Below, piece after piece: positions 59,446 to 64,000 of a stretch of DNA of 64,000 nucleotides (position 1 is its first letter; each line of letters starts with the position of its first letter). The translations under genes were made by a program, and so were the position numbers. Below the pieces are notes generated by a model. It did not search any database. It saw nothing but the letters and a program-made list of their open reading frames with translations, and was not told the origin of the DNA. Origin of the DNA: Sternotherus odoratus (lineage: Eukaryota; Chordata; Testudines; Kinosternidae); the NCBI GenBank assembly GCA_032164245.1, contig JAVMKO010000002.1:60917840-60981839 (forward strand), written 5' to 3'.

Positions 59446-59451
59446 AATAAA
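59446..59451 (+). terminator. LTR polyadenylation signal AATAAA
   Basis: AATAAA followed by GT-rich ACGTTTTGTTTT fits cleavage near 59,465-59,470, the R/U5 border. Confidence 0.7.
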
Positions 59452-59536
59452 CACGTTTTGTTTTAAGTCTCATTGGTCTCCTTGAACTTATTACTGGTCT
59501 CCCTCAATAGCCTAGCGAACATCCCGCTACATCTTC

Positions 59537-59554
59537 TGGGGGCTTGTCCGGGAT
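59537..59554 (+). other. Primer-binding site, tRNA-Pro type
   Basis: TGGGGGCTTGTCCGGGAT matches the 18-nt complement of the tRNA-Pro 3' end except for one C-to-T change, which can still pair as G-U. It starts five bases after the LTR end. Confidence 0.9.
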
Positions 59555-60092
59555 GTCGAGGGACGATCAGGAGTAGGTTCAGGGATAAGTCCATTGGGGA
59601 CTTGCAGGGGTGAGTCTGCTTCGGGGGCCGGCTCAGAAGCGGTGCATCGAGAGGGGCCCCGTTTTTGACCGGTGGCCGCTCGTGGGCCGGTTCACCGTTC
59701 AGATTGCCTTTTTGCGCCAACGGAGAGGCTTTGAAAACAACCGTGGGGAGAGGGAGGGAAACTCCAGCCAGTCTCCGGAGAGGCAAGTATAAGAGGGTCT
59801 CTGGGAGGGATTTTCTCGTTGGAGTGACTGATTGTGTGTGTGACTGAGTGAATGGCCATTACGGTTCCTGTTGTCAGCCGTTGGAACGTCCGGTGACACA
59901 GGCTAGTGGCGATTGAGAGTAAACCTCAACCCTCCCACCAACCGACTCCCCCATCCTCTATAGTCGGTTGGGAACCCGTCTTCCCTATTGTGTCTGTTTT
60001 ATCTGTTCTATCTGGGTGGAGAGGTAAATAAGAAAAGTAAAGACAGCTGTAAAGTCAGGCTAGTGAGGGTGCCCCAAGACCTAGTTTGCAAA
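59555..60092 (+). other. Proviral 5' leader
   Basis: The leader holds candidate splice donors at 59,610 (GGG|GTGAGT) and 60,024 (GAG|GTAAAT). A perfect 10-bp hairpin, CCAACCGACT (59,938-59,947) with AGTCGGTTGG (59,962-59,971), may belong to the packaging or dimerisation region. The gag frame is open back to 59,964 without an AUG. Confidence 0.6.
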
Positions 60093-61910
60093 ATGGGAGG
60101 AAGCGGATCCAAGGAAGACCGCAAAACACCTCTAACTTGCATGTTAGAGCATTTTGGAGAATTCAAAAAGCGCATTTCCACCGGCAGCCGCAAGGCCGGA
60201 TTGTTAAAGAAATTTTGTGAAAAAGACTGGCCAGCATTTCCAATTCAGCCCACGTGGCCAGCCATAGGGACTTTGGACATGGATATTATTAGAGATGTCC
60301 TCAATTTCACAGGACACCAACACCCCGATCAGTACCCTTATATATCTGCATGGTTTGATATAGTGGAGGAGAATCCATCTTGGTTACAAAGATACACCAA
60401 ATGCCTAGTCCTTCGCACACGTACACAGAGGAGACTCAGGGGAACCCCGGAGGAATCGAAACCTATCTATCCGAGCCCCCCAGACGATGAGCCACTAGCC
60501 CCACCCCCTTACATGCCGCTACCCGTAGTCCCGGCCGCCCCGCTCGAGCCTATGCCTATACCGCAAGCACCAACAGTCCCGCCGCCAAGCGTAGCAGGCA
60601 TGTCCGTCTCAAATTCACCAACTGACTCCGGTCGGTTAGGTTTACAGCAACTTGAAGAAAGTGTGGCAAAACTTCAACAACTCCTAACCCCTGGGAGGAA
60701 ACCCGAGGATCATGATTCTAATCGGGATGAGAAAAGAAACATTACAAAGGAGCATTCCTATGCCCTCCGGAGTAGGGACCGCGATACCTCTCCGGTGCGA
60801 CAGTTCCCTCTCCGGGTAGTTAACCAATTAATTCCTCCTCCCCCAGACAACCCCACAGGACAGTACCGGGTCCAGGGAGTGTATCAGCATGTTCCCTTCA
60901 CTAGTAGTGATCTCCTTAATTGGAAAGCTTCAAAGGCACCGTGGACGAACGATCCCACAGCTATTGCCACCTTAGTAGAGGGAATTATTGGAACTCACTA
61001 TCCTTCTTGGATGGACATCAGCCAACTTCTTCAAATGTTGCTTAGCCCAGAAGAACGAACCTTAGTTCTAAGCCAAGGGAGGGAAGAAGCCCGTATAGAA
61101 TATGGAACAAGAGACCCTAATGGCCTCCTAGATTTTATGGACAATACATTTCCCACTATTAGAGATCCAAGATGGGACCCTAACACACCAGACAGTAAAA
61201 TTGCCCTTGACTTATACCATCGGTTACTTGTTAGGGCTCTCAAAAGGGGACCACCTAGAGTTGTAAACCTCCGGAAAATTCATGATTTGCTCCAAGATAA
61301 AGAAGAAACACCTGGCGCATTTCTAGAGAGATTGAGAGAAGGATATCGTAAATGGTCTCCATATGATATGGACAATGAATCAGAAGACAGTCCAGGGTCC
61401 CAAGCCTTGAAAAACAGTTTTATCAGTCAGTGTGCACCAGACATCAGGCGTAAGCTTCAGAAGGATCAGGGATTAGTCCACATGAATATGGGGCGCATTC
61501 TTGAAGTAGCTGCTCGAGTATATGCTGCCCGAGAAGGTGAAGAGGAAAGGAAAGCGGAAGAGAAGGTGAAAAAGAGAGCCCAGTTGGTTGCTGCAGTCTT
61601 CCAGGACAATTACAATGGAAAAGGAAGAGGAAATGCCCAGCGTGGTGGAGGAAGAGGGCGAGGCAGAGGTCGACTAGGATTCACCCAGTGCGCCCATTGC
61701 TTCCAGGTTGGTCACTGGAAAAATGAGTGTCCCAACAAAGAAAGTGAGAATACTTCAGAAAGTGAGAAAGGAAGAGGAGGGCCACACAATAGGGGAAATA
61801 GAAAGGAGTATGGGGCACCTGTCTGGTCCAAAGCAGCAACTGCTCAAACACTTGAGGGAGATACCTTTGGTATGGCAGTAATAGAGGATTGGGCAGGGAA
61901 TCAAGATTAG
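60093..61910 (+). CDS. Gag polyprotein (MA-p12-like-CA-NC)
   Basis: The ATG at 60,093 has a strong context (A at -3, G at +4) and gives MGGSGSK, a fitting N-myristoylation signal, so I choose it over the open extension upstream. The frame is intact for 605 codons to UAG at 61,908. MA covers about residues 1-120. A proline-rich region follows with the late-budding motif PPPY at 137-140. A short coiled-coil-like QQLEESVAKLQQLL lies near 193. CA probably begins at Pro239 after a QF|PLR-type cleavage context, and an MHR-like ETPGAFLERL lies at 405-414. A charged Glu/Lys stretch is near 481-500. The NC has an Arg/Gly-rich run then one CCHC zinc knuckle (C-X2-C-X4-H-X4-C, residues 533-546) and an acidic tail. 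Gag would assemble particles at the plasma membrane and package RNA. Nothing looks broken. Confidence 0.95.
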   Translation: MGGSGSKEDRKTPLTCMLEHFGEFKKRISTGSRKAGLLKKFCEKDWPAFPIQPTWPAIGTLDMDIIRDVLNFTGHQHPDQYPYISAWFDIVEENPSWLQRYTKCLVLRTRTQRRLRGTPEESKPIYPSPPDDEPLAPPPYMPLPVVPAAPLEPMPIPQAPTVPPPSVAGMSVSNSPTDSGRLGLQQLEESVAKLQQLLTPGRKPEDHDSNRDEKRNITKEHSYALRSRDRDTSPVRQFPLRVVNQLIPPPPDNPTGQYRVQGVYQHVPFTSSDLLNWKASKAPWTNDPTAIATLVEGIIGTHYPSWMDISQLLQMLLSPEERTLVLSQGREEARIEYGTRDPNGLLDFMDNTFPTIRDPRWDPNTPDSKIALDLYHRLLVRALKRGPPRVVNLRKIHDLLQDKEETPGAFLERLREGYRKWSPYDMDNESEDSPGSQALKNSFISQCAPDIRRKLQKDQGLVHMNMGRILEVAARVYAAREGEEERKAEEKVKKRAQLVAAVFQDNYNGKGRGNAQRGGGRGRGRGRLGFTQCAHCFQVGHWKNECPNKESENTSESEKGRGGPHNRGNRKEYGAPVWSKAATAQTLEGDTFGMAVIEDWAGNQD

Positions 61911-61994
61911 GCCAGACCGGTTCCTCGGACCCCGACAGAAGTGTTTACAACTGGCCCCGGGGAACCGATGGTCTGTATGAATGTGGGAGGCCAG
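61908..61994 (+). promoter_or_regulatory. Gag UAG readthrough signal with predicted pseudoknot
   Basis: UAG (61,908-61,910) is followed after 7 nt by CGGTTCCTCGG (61,918-61,928). This pairs with CCGGGGAACCG (61,957-61,967): 11 pairs, one G-U. Loop bases CTGGCC (61,951-61,956), directly next to the stem's 3' strand, can pair with GGCCAG (61,989-61,994), giving H-type pseudoknot geometry with loops of 22 and 21 nt. Gammaretroviruses use a UAG and a pseudoknot about 8 nt downstream to read through into pol. Seen: the pairing. Inferred: the function. Confidence 0.7.
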
Positions 61995-64000
61995 TTCATA
62001 GACTTTCTAATTGATACAGGAGCTACTAGGTCTGTGGTTAACACTAAAGTAGCCCCTGAGAGCCAACTACAAACCACTGTCGTTGGAGCAACAGGACAAA
62101 TGAAACCTTGTCCCTATTTACAAGAAAGAGCATGTAAATTAGGAAGCCACGTTGTTACCCATAAACTTCTCTATATACCTGAATGTCCCATTCCTCTCCT
62201 TGGGAGAGATATGCTGTCAAAACTCAGAGCCACTCTCACCTTTGATAGTGATGGAAACATGAAAATGCAATTAGGAGAAAAGCCATCCCCAACTCAAAGC
62301 CTTATGTTAGCACTCCCTGTAGAAGAAGAATGGCGACTTTACACCTCTATGGAAAATAGACAAGATTGGCAAGCTTTCAATATTCCAGGTGTATGGGCAG
62401 AAGATAATCCACCTGGACTGGCAGTTGACATCCCTCCCATAATCATTGATCTAAAACCCATGGCAACTCCTGTCTCCATTCCCCAATATCCTCTACCTCG
62501 AAAAGCAGTAATTGGCATACATGAACATTTACAAAAATTATCAGACACTGGTATTATCGTCAAATGCCAGTCAGCCTGGAATACTCCTTTGCTACCTGTG
62601 GAGAAGCCTGATAAAAGTTTCCGACCTGTACATGACTTACGGGCCGTGAATAAAAGAGTGATTCCATTGCACCCAGTCGTACCAAATCCTTACACTCTTC
62701 TCAGTTTGGTACCAGCTAATGCCAAATGGTTCTCAGTGCTAGATCTCAAAGATGCCTTCTTCTGTCTCCGGATCGCACCCATCAGCCAGCCTATTTTCGC
62801 TTTTCAATGGGAACATCCTGATATTGGCCAAAAGACTCATATGACATGGGCACGTCTCCCACAGGGATTCTGTAACTCACCCTCCTTATTCGGACAAGCC
62901 CTAGCTCAAGACTTGGTGCCTCTCACACAAGGAGGTAACCGCTGGAACATCCTTCAATATGCTGACGACCTTCTAGTGGCTGCTCGTACCTACACTGAAT
63001 GCACAGAGGCTACTGCTAATCTCTTAAAACATCTTTATCTCAAAGGTTACAAGGTTTCTAAGAAAAAGGCTCAGCTAGTACAACAGGAAGTAAAATATCT
63101 GGGATTTAAGCTCACAAAAGGAATCCGCATGCTGGACATTGAGAGAAAAGAGGCAGTCTGTGCCATTCCTACCCCTACAAACAGACGCCAAGTGCGCGAG
63201 TTTTTAGGAGCTGCTGGTTTCTGCCGTCTCTGGATTCCTAACTATGCTACACTAGCTAAACCCCTTCATGAGGCCGCAAAAGGCGGGGCTGCAGATCCCT
63301 TTATTTGGACAGAAACACAACAAAAGGGGTTTGAAGATATCAAGTCTGCCTTGATGACAGCCCCTGCGTTAGGCCTCCCTGATTTGGAAAAACCTTTCAC
63401 ACTGTATGTAGGAGAAAGGAAAGGTATTGCAGTTGGTGTCTTAACCCAGACCATCGGTAGCTGGCCGCGACCAGTAGCATACTTCTCTAAGCAACTAGAC
63501 ACTGTCATACAAGGATGGCCGCCCTGCCTACGTGCCGTAGCTGCAGCTGCCCTTCTTGCTGAAGAGGCAAGTAAACTCACCCTAGGACAACCAATCTCCT
63601 TAAAGTGCCCACATGCTGTGGTCACCCTAATGGAACATAGGGGCCATCATTGGATGACAAACACCAAACTCCTCAAGTATGAAAGTATATTAGTAGACAA
63701 TCCTTCTGTTACCATTTCTGTCTGTTCCACCCTTAATCCTGCAACTATACTGCCAGTAGAAGAAGATCCCACAGAAAAACATGATTGTCTTCAAGTCATG
63801 GAAGAAGTCTATTCTAGCCGACCTGACTTACTGGATACACCTTTAGCCACACCTGACTCTGTCCTTTTCACCGATGGTAGTAGCTTTATTGATCAGGGTC
63901 AACGTTTGGCAGGGTATGCCATAGTCAATGATCAAGGCACTATCTGTGAAGCAAAGGCACTTCCCCCTGGCACCTCCGCCCAGAAGGCTGAACTAGTCGC
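61911..64000 (+). CDS. Pol polyprotein, 5' part (PR-RT-RNase H), cut by window edge
   Basis: Pol continues in the gag frame after UAG for 696 codons with no stop or frameshift and runs off the window. Residues count from the codon after UAG. Protease: active site DTGA at 35-38 (62,013) and a LLGRD motif ending near 100, so PR is complete. Reverse transcriptase: LPQG at 316-319 (62,856) and the catalytic YADD at 350-353 (62,958), with conserved fingers (FRPVHDLRAVNKR near 229). A connection region follows, then RNase H with the first catalytic Asp in FTDGSS at 655 (63,873) and the second acidic residue in KAELV at 694 (63,990). The rest of RNase H and integrase lie beyond. It would be made only as Gag-Pol by readthrough and matured by PR. 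All key residues visible are present. Confidence 0.95.

Larger units (their letters stand above)
58983..59531 (+). repeat. 5' LTR of the provirus
   Basis: The LTR starts TGTGAGGG and ends CCCGCTACA, an imperfect TG...CA inverted pair. U3 holds an E2F-like GGGCGCGAAA (59,244), CCAAT boxes (59,260 and 59,331), two CACGTG E-boxes and a TATA box. R and U5 follow with the AATAAA signal at 59,446. Putative R is about 59,404-59,468 and U5 about 59,469-59,531. The left edge is set by the end of the MIR match and the TG dinucleotide; the 3' LTR is needed to confirm it. Confidence 0.75.
58983..64000 (+). mobile_element. Class I (gammaretrovirus-like) endogenous retrovirus, 5' part
   Basis: Order on the plus strand: 5' LTR, proline-type PBS, leader, gag, in-frame UAG, pol up to RNase H at the window edge. 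Class I is supported by the PBS type, gag and pol in one frame separated by UAG, a single CCHC knuckle in NC, and YADD in RT. The lack of internal stops suggests a recent insertion. The remaining pol, env and 3' LTR are not visible, so completeness is unknown. Confidence 0.95.

Noticed and set aside
1..64000. tRNA genes, rRNA, CRISPR arrays, bacterial operons
   Set aside because: No tRNA-like cloverleaf with pol III boxes, no rRNA similarity and no spacer-repeat array was seen. The only periodic repeats are microsatellites and minisatellites.

Overview
This is vertebrate nuclear DNA with no host gene that can be named. The repeat content points to a sauropsid, most likely a turtle, with a crocodilian as the second choice. 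The signs are many CR1 LINE fragments in both orientations (3' tails of the ATAGAATCATAGAATATCAG type, RT and endonuclease fragments), MIR/CORE-SINE pieces, several hAT families, TA-flanked MITEs and old reptile-type interspersed repeats. Species assignment is inference.

Layout. 0.8-2.4 kb: a palindromic hAT element with two diverging transposase 3' ends. 7.1-9.6 kb: a minus-strand CR1 split by a 664-bp hAT element with a perfect 8-bp target duplication. 12.14-12.68 kb: a 546-bp Helitron whose interior looks like a captured GC-rich promoter. 14.5-16.4 kb: a TA-flanked transposon carrying three further insertions. 17.1-17.9 kb: a probable solo LTR. 19-50 kb: mostly AT-rich non-coding DNA with scattered hAT, CR1, MIR, SINE-like and TA-flanked elements, including two nearly identical 137-bp MITEs in opposite orientation (28.6 and 42.7 kb). 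51.1-55.0 kb: a GC-rich hAT element, then a plus-strand CR1 interrupted by a related hAT element. 52.2 and 57.9 kb: two phase-compatible candidate exons on the minus strand, the only hint of a host gene.

The most striking content is at the right end. From about 58,983 there is a class I (gammaretrovirus-like) endogenous retrovirus on the plus strand. It has a 5' LTR with TATA box and AATAAA signal, a proline-tRNA-type primer-binding site, a leader, an intact gag, and a pol that follows a UAG stop in the same frame and stays open to the window edge inside RNase H. No stop or frameshift was found in more than 3.9 kb of coding sequence apart from that UAG. Just 3' of it the sequence can fold into an 11-bp stem, 7 nt after the stop, with a 6-bp second stem in H-type pseudoknot geometry, the arrangement expected for programmed readthrough. 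The rest of pol, env and the 3' LTR lie outside the window.

How the parts relate: the LTR supplies promoter and polyadenylation signals, the PBS primes reverse transcription, Gag provides MA, a PPPY-bearing proline-rich region, CA and a single-zinc-knuckle NC, and readthrough would give Gag-Pol with PR, RT and RNase H. The provirus interrupts an old MIR and lies antisense to the candidate host exons.
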